Source: Xylanibacter brevis ATCC 19188 | GTDB lineage: Bacteria > Bacteroidota > Bacteroidia > Bacteroidales > Bacteroidaceae | Direction of reading: 5' to 3' | Assembly: GCF_000621725.1 (NCBI RefSeq) | Contig: NZ_JHXM01000002.1 | Span: 62,001-126,000 of the forward strand | Length of the DNA: 64,000 nucleotides | In this document: positions 63,906-64,000 of the stretch, piece after piece | Layout of the letters: every line of letters begins with the position of its first letter | How positions within the stretch are numbered: position 1 is the stretch's first letter | Notes under the pieces: generated by a model | Seen by the model: the letters and a program-made list of their open reading frames with translations, nothing else | Told to the model about the DNA's origin: nothing | Databases searched by the model: none | Position numbers and translations under genes: made by a program

Positions 63906-64000
63906 TTATTTGCGGATGCCTTCAAAGTGAATCGTACCTACCATCGAGCCAGCATGCTTGAATGTGTAGTCTAGTATCAGACGATTATCTTGATACTTGC
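63906..64000 (-). CDS. 3' end of an unidentified gene upstream of the NhaC-type carrier
   Basis: Only the last 31 codons are inside the window, ending HAGSMVGTIHFEGIRK then TAA (63908-63906). The stop is directly adjacent to the ATG of the carrier gene, which supports one transcript. The fragment is beta-strand-like with no motif I recognise. Confidence 0.6.
   Translation of the reverse strand, partial: KYQDNRLILDYTFKHAGSMVGTIHFEGIRK

Overview
The window reads as chromosome of a member of the Bacteroidota, most likely a gut or rumen Prevotella-type bacterium (Prevotellaceae). This rests on SusC/SusD pairs, promoters of the TAnnTTTG (-7) type with weak ribosome binding sites, type IX secretion parts (PorQ, PorE), a TonB/ExbB/ExbD/ExbD cluster, a thiamine operon with ThiH, and abundant lipoprotein signal peptides. 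No plasmid or phage backbone is visible. The genus is inferred from gene style only.

Layout. 1-3052: a SusC-type receptor cut by the window edge. 3242-3922: a lone SGNH hydrolase. 3943-17826: a fructan (levan/inulin) utilisation locus. It has a membrane-spanning sensor/AraC regulator, SusC, SusD, a surface lipoprotein, a divergent GH32 lipoprotein, a second GH32, a sugar permease and a fructokinase. The two transcription units share an unusual operator layout. 17997-19391: a two-domain esterase. 19422-26047: a thiamine operon (thiS-E-G-C-F-H-tenI-like-D) behind a TPP riboswitch. 26060-27693: cmk and porQ. 27867-28602: a small beta-barrel protein and its terminator. 28609-28874: tRNA-Ser(GGA) with a partial copy of its 3' end. 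28857-33570: tatD, a polyprenyl synthase and tonB, divergent from exbB/exbD/exbD. 33637-35433: an Lrp-type regulator, folA and thyA. 35589-38216: uraA and an AEC permease. 38208-40549: a REP-associated transposase-like protein behind an rRNA methyltransferase. 40650-43267: an ECF sigma/PspC/head-GIN cluster. 43254-50139: porE, topB, fba, pdxT and pdxS. 50726-63905: a cluster with cysK, a DAACS symporter, a copper-type TonB receptor, a FixH/YtkA-like lipoprotein, a SusC/SusD pair without glycosidases, a cysteine desulfidase (CyuA-type) and an NhaC-type carrier. A partial gene ends at 63906.

The most notable structures are regulatory or repetitive. (1) Three promoters in the last cluster (cysK, the lipoprotein operon, susC) share several sequence blocks at identical spacing, which points to one regulon. 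(2) Two intergenic regions (about 36999-37240 and 50369-50610) hold related 22-nt lattices, each with five conserved 13-bp cores and degenerate flanking units in the same phase. (3) The two fructan promoters share a CGTTCA...AAAAATGTT block at the same distance from their -7 boxes. (4) An HUH transposase-like protein is fused to a DprA-like domain in the same window as several palindromic repeats.
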